Source: UBA5070 sp035913415 (GTDB lineage: Bacteria; Fibrobacterota; Fibrobacteria; UBA5070). Taken from it: a stretch of 64,000 bases of DNA. Location: positions 62,001 to 126,000 of the forward strand of contig JAMIIV010000004.1 of assembly GCA_035913415.1 (NCBI GenBank), given 5' to 3'. Positions 27,150-36,329 of this stretch are shown one piece after another. The notes below the pieces were generated by a model. The model worked only from the letters and a program-made list of their open reading frames with translations, made no database searches and had not been told where the DNA came from. The translations under genes and the position numbers were made by a program. Numbering within the stretch: the stretch's first letter is position 1; each line of letters opens with the position of its first letter.

Positions 27150-28190
27150 ATGGCCAACAAGAAGAAGCCCCTTCCCACCGGGGCCGGAGTCCTCGCCTCG
27201 ACCCAGCCCCTCCCCGACTACGGGACGGCACCCGAGCTTTCGCGCGCCGATCGCCTGGAGTGGTACCGCCTCATGTACCTCACGCGAAAGTTCGAGGAGC
27301 GCACCTACCAGAGCTACCAGACCGGACTCATTGGCGGATTCTGTCATCTCTACAACGGGCAGGAAGCCGTGGCCGCCGGCACCTTCGCCGCCATCACCGA
27401 CGCCGATCCGGTCATCACCGCCTACCGCGACCACGCGCACGGCCTGATGCGTGGCGTCCAGATGGGCCCCGCTTTCGCCGAGATGTACGGCCGCGCCACC
27501 GGCGTGGTGAAGGGCAAGGGCGGCTCCATGCACTTCTTCAACGTCGAAAAGCAGATGTACGGCGGCCACGGCATCGTGGGCGGCCAGACGGCCTTGGGAC
27601 TTGGCCTGGCCTTTGCCACCAAGTATCTCGGCGAGAAGAAGGTGTGCTACTGCTACATGGGCGACGGCGCCGTGAACCAGGGCGCCTTCCACGAGTCGCT
27701 GAACCTGGCGCAGCTCATGGGCATCCCCGTCATCTACGTGATCGAGAACAACATGTACTCGATGGGCACGGCCGTCGAGCGCCACTCGGCGCCCGTCGAG
27801 CTCTACAAACGCGCCGCCGGCTACGATATGCTCGGCGTCCGCGCCGAGGGCATGGATTTCGACCAGGTGCGCCAGGTCGCCTGGACCCTCGCCGAGCGCG
27901 CCCGCAAGGAGAACCTGCCGGCCATCCTGGAGCTCATGACCTACCGCTACCGCGGCCACTCCATGAGCGACCCGCAGTACTACCGCTCCAAGGACGAGGT
28001 CGAAGAGTACCGTAAACACGATCCGGTCGAGATCTTGCGCGCGCGGATCCTCTCGGAGGGAACCGTCAACGAGAAGGATCTCGACGCTCTGGAAGAGAAG
28101 GTGCGCAAGGAGGTCGCCGTCGCCCACGAGTGGGCCCTGGCCTCGCCGTACCCCGCCCAGTCCGAGATCTACACCGACATCTACGCCTGA
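27150..28190 (+). CDS. pdhA: Pyruvate dehydrogenase E1 alpha subunit
   Basis: 346 residues from ATG 27150 (GGGAG just ahead). It has the substrate/cofactor segment AYRDHAHGLMRG (91-102), TPP-Mg motif GDGAVNQGAFHESLNLA...ENN (171-201) and the phosphorylation-loop-like region YRYRGHSMSDP (265-275). It decarboxylates pyruvate and passes the acetyl group to E2 with the beta subunit. It is the first gene of pdhA-pdhB-pdhC, followed after 13 bases by pdhB. The relative with branched-chain oxo acids is less likely given the sequence. Confidence 0.92.
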   Translation: MANKKKPLPTGAGVLASTQPLPDYGTAPELSRADRLEWYRLMYLTRKFEERTYQSYQTGLIGGFCHLYNGQEAVAAGTFAAITDADPVITAYRDHAHGLMRGVQMGPAFAEMYGRATGVVKGKGGSMHFFNVEKQMYGGHGIVGGQTALGLGLAFATKYLGEKKVCYCYMGDGAVNQGAFHESLNLAQLMGIPVIYVIENNMYSMGTAVERHSAPVELYKRAAGYDMLGVRAEGMDFDQVRQVAWTLAERARKENLPAILELMTYRYRGHSMSDPQYYRSKDEVEEYRKHDPVEILRARILSEGTVNEKDLDALEEKVRKEVAVAHEWALASPYPAQSEIYTDIYA

Positions 28191-28203
28191 GGAGACCGAC
28201 ACC

Positions 28204-29178
28204 GTGGCCAAGATCGCCTATCGTGACGCTGTCCGCGACGCCATGGCCGAGGAGATGACCCGCGATTCCCGCGTGTTCCTCATCGGCGAGGAAGTCGCCC
28301 AGTACAACGGAGCCTACAAGTGCTCCAAGGGACTTCTCGACAAGTTCGGTCCCGACCGCATCATCGACTCGCCCATCTCGGAGGCCGGATTCGCCGGACT
28401 CTGCATCGGGGCGGCCATGTACGGCCTGCGTCCCATCGCCGAGTTCATGACGTTCTCGTTCTCGTTCGTGGCCTTCGACCAGATCGTGAACAACGCCGCC
28501 CAGATCCGCTACATGAGCGGCGGCCAGATCAAGATCCCGATGGTCTTCCGCGGCAACTCGGGTGGAGGGCACCAGATCGGTGCCACCCACTCGCATGCCC
28601 CCGAGAACATCTACTCCACGTTCCCCGGCCTGAAGGTCGTGGTGCCGGCCTTCGCCGCCGACGCCAAGGGGCTTCTCAAGAGCGCCATCCGCGACGACAA
28701 CCCCGTGCTCGTCATCGAGAACGAGGCCCTGTACGGTCGCGAATCCGAAGTGCCCGAAGGCGAGTACCTCACGCCCATCGGCAAGGCCAACATCCTGCAG
28801 GACGGCGTCGATCTCACCATCGTGACACACGGGCGCAGTTGCTGGACGGTGCTGGAAGCCAACCAGGAACTGCTCAAGATGGGCATCCGGGCCGAGATCA
28901 TCGACCTTCGCTCCATCAAGCCGCTGGACTGGCCCACGGTGTTCCAGTCGGTGCGCAAGACCCACCGCCTGGTCTGTGTGGACGAAACCAAGCCCTTCTG
29001 CGGCGTCTCGTCCCAAGTCGCGGCCGAAGTCGGTCGCGCCTGCTTCGACCACCTCGATGCGCCCATCCTGCGTGTCACCTCCGTCGAAGCTCCCATGCCC
29101 TTCTCGTCGGCCCTGGAAGACGAGTGCATCCCCAACGTGGCCCGCATCATCGAGGCCGTGAAGCAGGTGGTTGCCTGA
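28204..29178 (+). CDS. pdhB: Pyruvate dehydrogenase E1 beta subunit
   Basis: 324 residues from GTG 28204, with GGAG directly after the pdhA stop. Family segments are VFLIGEEVAQYNGAYK, DSPISEAGFAGLCIGAAMYG, RPIAEFMTFSF and the C-terminal transketolase domain (DLRSIKPLDWPTV). It completes the E1 active site with PdhA. The stop overlaps the E2 start (TGATG). Confidence 0.93.
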   Translation: MAKIAYRDAVRDAMAEEMTRDSRVFLIGEEVAQYNGAYKCSKGLLDKFGPDRIIDSPISEAGFAGLCIGAAMYGLRPIAEFMTFSFSFVAFDQIVNNAAQIRYMSGGQIKIPMVFRGNSGGGHQIGATHSHAPENIYSTFPGLKVVVPAFAADAKGLLKSAIRDDNPVLVIENEALYGRESEVPEGEYLTPIGKANILQDGVDLTIVTHGRSCWTVLEANQELLKMGIRAEIIDLRSIKPLDWPTVFQSVRKTHRLVCVDETKPFCGVSSQVAAEVGRACFDHLDAPILRVTSVEAPMPFSSALEDECIPNVARIIEAVKQVVA

Positions 29179-30569
29179 TGGCTAACGCGATTCTCATGCC
29201 CCGCATGTCCGACTCCATGGTGGAGGGGACGCTCACGAAGTGGCTCAAGCAGGAAGGCGACGTCCTGAAGAACGGCGACCTCATCGCCGAGATCGAGACC
29301 GACAAGGCCACCCAGGAAGTGGAGTGCTTCGAACCGGGCGTCCTGCTGAAGCAGACCGTCGCGGCCGGTGGTGTGGTCCCCGTGGGTGGACCCATCTGCA
29401 TCGTGGGCGCCGCGGGCGAAGACATCAGCGCGTTGCTGGCCAAGGCCGCCACGGACACCTCCATCCAGTCGTCGAAGGTGAAGGCCGAAAGCTCCACCAA
29501 GGCCGCCGACGAGAAGCGCGCGCCCGTGGCGCCGCCGTCGGAACCGTCGGCACCCGTGACACCGGTCCAGCCCATCATCGCCGCCGAGTTCAAGAACGCC
29601 GCGCGTGGTGCGGTCATCGAGGGCCAGGCCACCGATCAGGCCGTCGCCGAAGGGGAACTCGAAGGCCGCCTGCGCGCCTCGCCCCTGGCCCGCAAGCTGG
29701 CCGCCGAAAAGGGCATCAGCCTCTACCAGGTCAAGGGCACCGGCCCTGGCGGGCGCATCAACATCCAGGACGTGCAGGACGCCCTGGATGGCAAGGGCGG
29801 CGTCCGTGCAGCCCTGGCTCCCGTCGAAGGGGGAGCCGGTGCGGCATTCGCACCGGTGTCGTCCCAGCGCACGGGCACCGACGAGAAGATCCCGCTGTCG
29901 AACATGCGCAAGACCATCGCACGCCGCCTCCAGGAGAGCAAGCAGCAGGTCCCGCACTTCTACAGCACGATCGAGGTGGACGCCGAGCCCATGCAGGCCT
30001 TCCGCGAGCAGCTCAACGCGGGTCTGTCCAAGACCGCGGGGGCGCTCAAGCTGTCGGTCAACGATCTGGTCCTGAAGGCCGTGGCCCTGGCGGCCAAGGA
30101 AGTTCCCGAGGTCAACGCGGCCTGGGAAGGTGATTCCATCACCCGTTTCGCGGCGGTGCATGTTTCGTTCGCGGTCTCGCTTCCCACCGGGCTCATCACT
30201 CCGGTGGTGCGCGACGCCGACATCAAGCCGCTCAAGCAGGTGGCCATCGAGGCGAAGGAACTGGGCAAACGCGCCAAGGAGAAGGGCCTCAAGCCCGACG
30301 AATTCACCGGCGGCACCATCACGGTCTCGAACCTCGGCATGTTCGGCGTGGATTCGTTCCAGGCCATCGTGAATCCCCCGCAGGCGCTCATCGTCGCGGT
30401 GGCGAGCATCCTCGAGAAGCCCGTGGTGAAGGGCGGCCAGATCGTGGTCGGCCACACCATGAAGCTCACCGTGTCCGGCGACCACCGCGCCGTCGACGGC
30501 TCGGACGGCGCCAAGTTCCTGGTGGCGCTCAAGAACATCCTCGAGAATCCCACGCTCCTGGTGCTCTGA
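29178..30569 (+). CDS. pdhC: Dihydrolipoamide acetyltransferase (E2)
   Basis: 463 residues. A single lipoyl domain (1-78, lipoylated Lys43 in ETDKATQE) is followed by a flexible Ala/Pro/Lys-rich linker (95-155), a peripheral-subunit-binding domain (about 164-204, RASPLARKLAAEKGI) and a catalytic core (about 235-463) with HRAVDG (His436, Asp440). It transfers acetyl groups to CoA and forms the core of the pyruvate dehydrogenase complex. The ATG overlaps the pdhB stop, so the three subunits are translationally coupled. Confidence 0.95.
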   Translation: MANAILMPRMSDSMVEGTLTKWLKQEGDVLKNGDLIAEIETDKATQEVECFEPGVLLKQTVAAGGVVPVGGPICIVGAAGEDISALLAKAATDTSIQSSKVKAESSTKAADEKRAPVAPPSEPSAPVTPVQPIIAAEFKNAARGAVIEGQATDQAVAEGELEGRLRASPLARKLAAEKGISLYQVKGTGPGGRINIQDVQDALDGKGGVRAALAPVEGGAGAAFAPVSSQRTGTDEKIPLSNMRKTIARRLQESKQQVPHFYSTIEVDAEPMQAFREQLNAGLSKTAGALKLSVNDLVLKAVALAAKEVPEVNAAWEGDSITRFAAVHVSFAVSLPTGLITPVVRDADIKPLKQVAIEAKELGKRAKEKGLKPDEFTGGTITVSNLGMFGVDSFQAIVNPPQALIVAVASILEKPVVKGGQIVVGHTMKLTVSGDHRAVDGSDGAKFLVALKNILENPTLLVL

Positions 30570-30601
30570 GCCACACTGCCGCCCTGACGGAAAATGTCGA
30601 A

Positions 30602-30640
30602 GGCCCCCGTCCGGTGATCCCGGGCGGGGGCTTTCTTGTT
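30602..30640 (+). terminator. Terminator of the pdh operon
   Basis: The stem GCCCCCG/CGGGGGC (30603-30609/30625-30631) is followed by TTTCTTGTT. The first 20-odd bases are identical to the hairpin at 36262-36285. Confidence 0.8.
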
Positions 30641-30685
30641 GGAGTACATCGAGGAGAGATCGGGCTGGGCCGTCCGGAGCTGGGA

Positions 30686-31381
30686 TCAGGTTCCTGAGAA
30701 CGCGATGAGCAGAGCCGCCCGGATAGGCAAGGTGACCAGGAAGATGAAGGCCTGGACGGGGCTCGTGACGATGTCCGCCGGCACCGAGAGGAAATAGAGA
30801 GCCTTCAGCGAGGAGGACTCGGCCTGGTCCACACGAGTTATGCGGCGAGGGGTCTTCACGTACACTGACACCCACAGGTTCCGCCCCTTCTCGCGGTAGA
30901 TCATCATCGCTTGATGATTCACCAAGCCGAACACGGTGGAGTCTCCTGGCGAGGGGAGGGAAACCAGACACAGCAGGGCATTCGCGGGGACGCCCTCCGA
31001 TTCCTCGGCGACGAATCCTCTGGGATTGGTTCCGATCACCAGGTCCAGTCCTGCCGGGAGGTTTCCGGATGGTCCCGACCCGGGTGATTCGACGGACCGA
31101 GGCGATGGCGGCTGATCGGATAGGGTCGCGTTATCCCCGGGGGATGTCGGGAGCTGTAGCCAGATGCTGTCGCTTGCCACTGCGATCAGGTAGAGATGAT
31201 CCCCGACCCTCGGGCAGAAGAGCCGGGATGGCTCCGCCGGCAAGCGGAAGAACAGAGTGTCTCCAAAGGCCTCGTTCACCCAGCGGGATTCCTCGATCCT
31301 GCTGCGGACGTTCGCCGTGAAGAAGCACCCTGCGAGCAGAAGCGGGCAAAGGCCGAGAAATGCGAAGCGGGGCGCTCTCAT
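30686..31381 (-). CDS. Putative lipoprotein, unknown function
   Basis: 231 residues from ATG 31381, which overlaps the stop of the next gene upstream (ATGA). The start forms a lipoprotein signal (MRAPRFAFLGLCPLLLAGC, Cys19). The mature part is beta-rich, and the C-terminus carries a hydrophobic segment (PVQAFIFLVTLPIRAALLIAF) that may be a membrane helix. No domain is recognised. It is the last gene of the GH5-led secreted operon, so it may assist in surface placement of those proteins; that is inference. Confidence 0.6.
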   Translation of the reverse strand: MRAPRFAFLGLCPLLLAGCFFTANVRSRIEESRWVNEAFGDTLFFRLPAEPSRLFCPRVGDHLYLIAVASDSIWLQLPTSPGDNATLSDQPPSPRSVESPGSGPSGNLPAGLDLVIGTNPRGFVAEESEGVPANALLCLVSLPSPGDSTVFGLVNHQAMMIYREKGRNLWVSVYVKTPRRITRVDQAESSSLKALYFLSVPADIVTSPVQAFIFLVTLPIRAALLIAFSGT

Positions 31382-32178
31382 GGCCAATCTCCCCCCCTCT
31401 CCAGGCGCTTGGCCACGAGATCGAGAACCACAACGTAGGGATGATGCGGATTCCTTTCTCTGCTGCGTTCGCCGTGTCGGAATCCAAGGGTCATGCGCAA
31501 TGGCTGGCCTGGTCTCCAATGCCGTGCGAGGAACTCCTCGTAGGGTTCGAGTCGCCTGCCCCGCTCCTCTCCCACCTCCTTCAGGGAGTCTTCGGGAAGG
31601 TCGAATCCGTTAACCGAGCGCACTTTGAGCGTAACGGCCAAGTCGGGAGTGTTGCGTCCCAGGGGGAACTCGTTGAACCGGTAAACCGAGAAGAAGAGGG
31701 GGATTTCGAGTGTGTCGAGCGGAATGGTCCGTCCTGGGCCCTCGTCACCCCGCCGGTAGTCGTACTCTCCGGGGATTCCTTCGGACAGGATGATGCCCAG
31801 GAACAGTGGCTCGTTGCGTTCGGCACAGGGATCGAGCCTGTAGTACACGTGGAATACGGGGTAGGCGAGAATCGAGTCACGCGGTGCGGAAGGGCCGCGC
31901 AGGGGAGCATGATGGGGCCAGGATTCCATCATGCCGGGCAAGGCCTGGAAGGCCTTGGGTCGCGGGGTCTCCAGACGGGTCTTCGGAAGGAGCATCGGGC
32001 AGGAGGCTTCGGGAGACCGGATCCATGGGCTCGTCTGGGATCGGAGATCAAGGATCGGTCGGTTTTTCGCCGGAGACTGGGAACACAAACAGAGGATTGT
32101 CGCCAGGAAAAGGAACTGCGACTTAGGCAATGCAGTGCGTGCCGTTTCGGGGAGGGCGGGACGAGGGGAATGTCGCAT
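31378..32178 (-). CDS. Secreted protein of unknown function
   Basis: 266 residues from ATG 32178. The signal-like N-terminus (LPKSQFLFLATILCLCSQSPA) is preceded by a short basic stretch. The mature part has alternating hydrophobic strands (RDSILAYPVFHVYYRLDP, LEIPLFFSVYRFNEFPLG, PDLAVTLKVRSVNGFDLP) suggesting a beta-sandwich. It is 31 bases downstream of the beta-propeller gene and overlaps the lipoprotein gene, so it belongs to the four-gene operon. Function unknown. Confidence 0.6.
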   Translation of the reverse strand: MRHSPRPALPETARTALPKSQFLFLATILCLCSQSPAKNRPILDLRSQTSPWIRSPEASCPMLLPKTRLETPRPKAFQALPGMMESWPHHAPLRGPSAPRDSILAYPVFHVYYRLDPCAERNEPLFLGIILSEGIPGEYDYRRGDEGPGRTIPLDTLEIPLFFSVYRFNEFPLGRNTPDLAVTLKVRSVNGFDLPEDSLKEVGEERGRRLEPYEEFLARHWRPGQPLRMTLGFRHGERSRERNPHHPYVVVLDLVAKRLERGGDWP

Positions 32179-32209
32179 GTGACGCGAAATTAGGAATCGC
32201 AGCCCGGGA

Positions 32210-34369
32210 TCAGGGAGCGGGTACGAGAAATGCTCGGCGCGTGGCGGGAGAGGTCATCTCGACGACGATCGCCCCCCGGGCGGGTGGCAGTTCCAGGCGG
32301 GCCACTCCGTCACCGGAGCGGGACGAAGACAAAATTCGACCGTCGAGCGAGCGGCACCGGAAGTGCGTATCCTGACCTGGACCGATGCCCTCGATTTCGA
32401 GGGTGTTCCCGTCGATCCTCCGCCAGCGGGGAACGATCCTGTGGGAGGAGGTCGTGGCCGCGGAGGATTGGCAGGGTTTTCCCGGAGGGCACCAGAGGTA
32501 GGCGAAGATCTTCCCCTTTCCGTCCTCCTCGGCAAAGACGACGCGTTCGCCATTGGACCGGACGGTCACGGTCAAGGGGTGGAAGATGTCCGTCGCGCCC
32601 GCGTACCAGCCTACGGTGGAATCGGGAGCCAGATGCCCGATCCGCTCGCCCGTCGCCAGCGACAGCACCGAGATCTCTCCGCGGCATCGCATGGTCCCGC
32701 CCTTGGGACCTTTGGAGCCTTCGAGGTCGATGCACAGGGCGTCCGGACCGCGGTCGCCGTGGGCGACGTACACGAACTCGGAATCGGCGGTGAATCCCGC
32801 GGGGAGGATCATGTCGTAGGTGTTCACGTCCAGGCGAGGAAGCACCGCAGGGCCGCTGTCGAGGTAGGGAAAGGAGATGCGGGAGGACCGGCGGTTGACG
32901 GAATCCGACCAGTTGCGGATGGCATGCAGGAAACTCGGGTACTTGCTTTCCGATCCCGAGATCAGCATGAGGTCGATGTCCTGGAGGTAGCGCAGGCGCA
33001 GGGCGTCTCCGGAGCCTTCCGTGAAAGGCACGACCTCCTTCCGGATGGCGGCCAGGTTCCAGCGGGGAACGCCGCTCGGGTCGACTCCGGCGAAGGGCAT
33101 GACTGTGATGCCGCGCCCCCCCAGGCGGATGGTGCCGTCGTCGGCGATGTCGATGGCCTTCACATAGGGGTAGACGATGTCGAACAGGGCGAATTCCCGC
33201 GTCTGCACGCGCCCGTCGCCATCGAGATCCTGCCAGGCCCAGCGGCGATTCAGGGGGGTGCCGGCCGGGATGGAAGGACGGATGGAATCCATCCAGGGAC
33301 CGGCCGAGGTGCCGGCAACGGTGAATACGGCGCAGGGTGCCGCGATTTCCTCTCCCGGAAGAATGCGGAACACGGCCAGGTAGTCGGATCGCATGGAAGT
33401 GGTGAACAGGAATCTGCGACCGTCCAGGATGCGGATCCAGGCGGTGGCCATGGGAGCCTGGAGTCGGATGTCGTCCGGGAATCGGAACGGATCGAGAGAA
33501 ACGCCGGCGAAGGTCCAGGACCTTCCCGGGGGTCGTGTCCAGTCCATCGCGAAGCGCTTGGAGACCATGTGGACCGAGCGCCCTTCCGTTCCGGGTTCGG
33601 CTTCGGCGGAATTGACGAAGGCGAGTCCCTGGACCTGCCACAGCAAGGACGAATCCTGTCCGGAAAAAACGCGGATGTCTGTGCCGCCCATGGTCTGCAT
33701 GGGGATGCCCGTGTTGCCCACGTAGACGTTCCCGGCACTGTCCACCCCGACCCCGCGGATGCCCCAGAATCGCCGGGGACCGGTAGCACCGGGGACGGGC
33801 CCGGCGAAGACGCCGCCGCGGACGCCGAACGTACGCGACCTGGTCCAGCCTCCCGGTCCGCGTGCGAGGATCTTGATGTCCTGGTCGGGTCCGTTGTCGG
33901 CCACCAGCAGATTGCCGGCAAGGTCGAAGGCGATGGCGGTGGGGTCTTCGATGCTCCGGAAGGTCGTGCCATCGTTGCAGGCCACGTGGGGGGTGGAGTC
34001 GCCGACCGGAGGAGGGGGAAGCTTGTACAGGAAGGCGCGGCCGTAGAAGTTCTCGATCCGGCAGGTGTCCCGCCCCCGCGCCGCCATCCTGGACGTGGTG
34101 TTTGCCAGCCACCAGTTCTTGTCAATGCGGCGGCCGTTGTGGTAGGCCGCGTTGGGGGCATGTCCCTCGTCCCAGAAGCTCTTCGTGAGCACCAGGGGCT
34201 TAGGGAACTGGTGTCCCGGCACATACACGACGGACATGTCCTCGATGAAGTTCTGGATGTGGTCCTCGGGCCTGCCGGAAGTGTTGGCCAGCCAGTGGAT
34301 GGTGGCCGGCAAACGCGGCGAGGCGGCCGACAGCAGATCCAGGGAGGCGAGAAGGATGGACAGGATCAA
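32210..34369 (-). CDS. Secreted beta-propeller-like protein with sorting-like C-terminus
   Basis: 719 residues. The start is TTG 34369, overlapping the GH5 stop (TTGA), and gives a signal peptide (ILSILLASLDLLSAASP). The middle shows NHL/propeller-type blades (DPTAIAFDLAGNLLVADNGP, GVGVDSAGNVYVGNTGIP, LDGDGRVQTREFALFD). The last roughly 55 residues (FRCRSLDGRILSSSRSGD...AFLVPAP) match the shared C-terminal domain also seen in the GH5 and beta-helix proteins. It is likely an extracellular binding or enzyme-accessory protein; the substrate is not clear. The upstream frame continues open but lies in the GH5 gene. Confidence 0.65.
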   Translation of the reverse strand: MILSILLASLDLLSAASPRLPATIHWLANTSGRPEDHIQNFIEDMSVVYVPGHQFPKPLVLTKSFWDEGHAPNAAYHNGRRIDKNWWLANTTSRMAARGRDTCRIENFYGRAFLYKLPPPPVGDSTPHVACNDGTTFRSIEDPTAIAFDLAGNLLVADNGPDQDIKILARGPGGWTRSRTFGVRGGVFAGPVPGATGPRRFWGIRGVGVDSAGNVYVGNTGIPMQTMGGTDIRVFSGQDSSLLWQVQGLAFVNSAEAEPGTEGRSVHMVSKRFAMDWTRPPGRSWTFAGVSLDPFRFPDDIRLQAPMATAWIRILDGRRFLFTTSMRSDYLAVFRILPGEEIAAPCAVFTVAGTSAGPWMDSIRPSIPAGTPLNRRWAWQDLDGDGRVQTREFALFDIVYPYVKAIDIADDGTIRLGGRGITVMPFAGVDPSGVPRWNLAAIRKEVVPFTEGSGDALRLRYLQDIDLMLISGSESKYPSFLHAIRNWSDSVNRRSSRISFPYLDSGPAVLPRLDVNTYDMILPAGFTADSEFVYVAHGDRGPDALCIDLEGSKGPKGGTMRCRGEISVLSLATGERIGHLAPDSTVGWYAGATDIFHPLTVTVRSNGERVVFAEEDGKGKIFAYLWCPPGKPCQSSAATTSSHRIVPRWRRIDGNTLEIEGIGPGQDTHFRCRSLDGRILSSSRSGDGVARLELPPARGAIVVEMTSPATRRAFLVPAP

Positions 34370-36171
34370 CGGGATTCCTCCGCCAGGAAACGCCCTGCAC
34401 CGGGCAGTGGCCGCCATACCCCAGGATGGGAGCCCGCGATCCGGCAGAAGGCCATCCCTCGCGGGGGAGTGAAACTGCCGGATGGACCGGCGATACGGAC
34501 CAGGTTCGTGCCGCGCAGGTCCCGGACTTCGAAGGTCGCTCCGTCGGGGATGCCTTCCACCAGGAACCTTCCGTTCCGCGGAAAAATCCGGAGGGTAGAG
34601 TTTGCCGCACCCTTGCGGCGGGGCTTGGCTTCGCCGATCGAGGCCGGGGGCGCATTGCGTTGGAACAGGCTCAACAGCAGCGCTTTCCGGTCGGTCTCCT
34701 GATCGCCGCGCAGGTCCTCCATCGTTTCGGTGTGCTCGACACTCCACCCGTGGAATTCGCGGTAGGCGTGGTAGGTCCAGTCCCAGCCTTCGTGTTCCAG
34801 GATGGCCGTGACGTCGCGCAGCCACTTGGTGGCGCTTCCCTGCGGAGCCCAGCGAATGCAGGAGAACTCGCCGACATAGATCGGGACCCGGTAGCGATTC
34901 TGGTACTCCACGGCGGGGCGCATGGCCTGGTGGAGCCGTGCCGAGTCGTAGGCGATCCCGTCGATGGTGCCGGGATAGATCGCACCAATAGGGGGGGAGG
35001 TCGGTCCGATGCCCTGGTGCGTGAGGGTGTAGGGTCGGTAGAAATGGAAGGAGTAGACGATGTTGCGCAGGTCCCATCCTCGATCCGATCCGAGGGGGCG
35101 CAACTGGGCGAAGCGTTCCAGATCGGAGAGTACGGGTTCCACGACGATGGGGGTTTCGGGATCCACCGACCGGATGGCGCGGCAGAGGGTGTCGGCCAGT
35201 TCGTTCCAAAGCAGGGCTCCTTCGCGCCACTGTCCTTCGGGAGGTTCGTTGGCCAGGTCGTATCCGACCACGACCTCCTGGTCCTTGTACCGTTGCGCGA
35301 TGCGCTTCCAGGCCGAGATCAGCTTGCCCTGGGCGGATCGACTCAGGAAGAGTCCGCTGGACATCTGGTGCATCTCCAGGATGAGATGCACTCCATGGGC
35401 TTGGCAATGCGGGAGCGCCTGGTCGATGCGCGACAATTCCCGCTCCAGGAAGATCTCGTAGTCGGGATGCAGCAACGCGGTGTCGATCCCCGACCCGGCG
35501 TTCATCTGCCAGCGCATCACGTTGCCTTTCCAAGCGGACCCGAATACGGCGATCGAGGCGGAATCGATCGGGGTCTTCGTCATCACGCCGCGAAGCCGGG
35601 GCCCGAACGGCCGCGCAATGGGGAGCAGACTGTCCCGGGCGGGGGGCATCACCGCGGATCCGATCCGGTCGATACGAATGCTGTCGAAGAGTACCGTTCC
35701 GGACATCGATTCCAGACCCAGCGTGAGATCCGCACGGGTGGCCTTTTCGGGGATCGTCACGATCATCGAGGATCGGGTCCATCCATAAGCCCCGAGCGTG
35801 TCCGGCCACGGCAATTGGGGATTGCTGGAGGTCCCGTCGGCCCGTTTCACGCCCAGCATGACCTTCACCCCGTTGAAGTGGCGGGGCTTGGCGGACAAGC
35901 CGAAAGCGCGTGAACAAGCCGAGACCCGGTAGATGCCTCCGGCGACGGAATCCGTCCCGAGGGCATGGGAGATGTAGGTCGCCGACAGGCTGTCGATCCG
36001 CGTCACCTGGAGCGCCGTGCGCCCGGAATCGAGAACCAGGCGGTAGCGAGAGGAGTCGGCGAACAGCGCGCGGGTCTGCTCGTAGGTGTCGAAGTCGGCT
36101 TCCAGGGCCACGGTGCTGGAAAGGCCAAATGACAGCACAATGGGAACGATGCGTGAAAGCTGCGAAGTCAT
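34366..36171 (-). CDS. Secreted GH5-type glycoside hydrolase with N-terminal binding domain
   Basis: 601 residues from ATG 36171. A signal peptide (1-23) is followed by a jelly-roll CBM-like domain (about 25-172; DSLSATYISHAL..., VLFDSIRIDRI). The GH5 catalytic barrel (about 190-505) has acid/base Glu309 (GYDLANEPPEG), a His in SFHFYRPY (375) and nucleophile Glu435 (VPIYVGEFS). The C-terminal domain (about 525-601, FEVRDLRGTNLVRIAG) is the shared sorting-like type. It should hydrolyse a beta-glucan or mannan outside the cell; the exact substrate is unknown. It is the first gene of the operon and is preceded by a good sigma70-type promoter. Confidence 0.85.
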   Translation of the reverse strand: MTSQLSRIVPIVLSFGLSSTVALEADFDTYEQTRALFADSSRYRLVLDSGRTALQVTRIDSLSATYISHALGTDSVAGGIYRVSACSRAFGLSAKPRHFNGVKVMLGVKRADGTSSNPQLPWPDTLGAYGWTRSSMIVTIPEKATRADLTLGLESMSGTVLFDSIRIDRIGSAVMPPARDSLLPIARPFGPRLRGVMTKTPIDSASIAVFGSAWKGNVMRWQMNAGSGIDTALLHPDYEIFLERELSRIDQALPHCQAHGVHLILEMHQMSSGLFLSRSAQGKLISAWKRIAQRYKDQEVVVGYDLANEPPEGQWREGALLWNELADTLCRAIRSVDPETPIVVEPVLSDLERFAQLRPLGSDRGWDLRNIVYSFHFYRPYTLTHQGIGPTSPPIGAIYPGTIDGIAYDSARLHQAMRPAVEYQNRYRVPIYVGEFSCIRWAPQGSATKWLRDVTAILEHEGWDWTYHAYREFHGWSVEHTETMEDLRGDQETDRKALLLSLFQRNAPPASIGEAKPRRKGAANSTLRIFPRNGRFLVEGIPDGATFEVRDLRGTNLVRIAGPSGSFTPPRGMAFCRIAGSHPGVWRPLPGAGRFLAEESR

Positions 36172-36223
36172 GGGCGACACCTGGAATGCGGGCGAGCGGG
36201 ATCGGGGAGAGCCCGAGGAGATC

Positions 36224-36251
36224 ATTGTACCACCACACGGAAGACGTGCAA
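36224..36251 (-). promoter_or_regulatory. Sigma70-type promoter of the GH5 operon
   Basis: On the minus strand, TTGCAC - 16 bases - TACAAT, 53 bases upstream of the GH5 ATG. Confidence 0.6.
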
Positions 36252-36297
36252 CAAAACGTCAAAGGCCCCCGTCCGGTGATCCCGGTCGGGGGCCTTG
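36249..36297 (-). terminator. Terminator of the 36330 gene
   Basis: A 10-bp stem AAGGCCCCCG/CGGGGGCCTT (36262-36271/36287-36296) is followed on the minus strand by TTTGACGTTTTGTT. It shares its first 20-odd bases with the pdh terminator. It ends just before the GH5 -35 element. Confidence 0.75.
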
Positions 36298-36329
36298 TCG
36301 CATGGAGGACTGCGGCGGGGTGGGAAGGG

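Noticed and set aside
32363..34702. Long plus-strand frame opposite the propeller and GH5 genes
   Set aside because: Antisense shadow of high-GC coding sequence; no motif.
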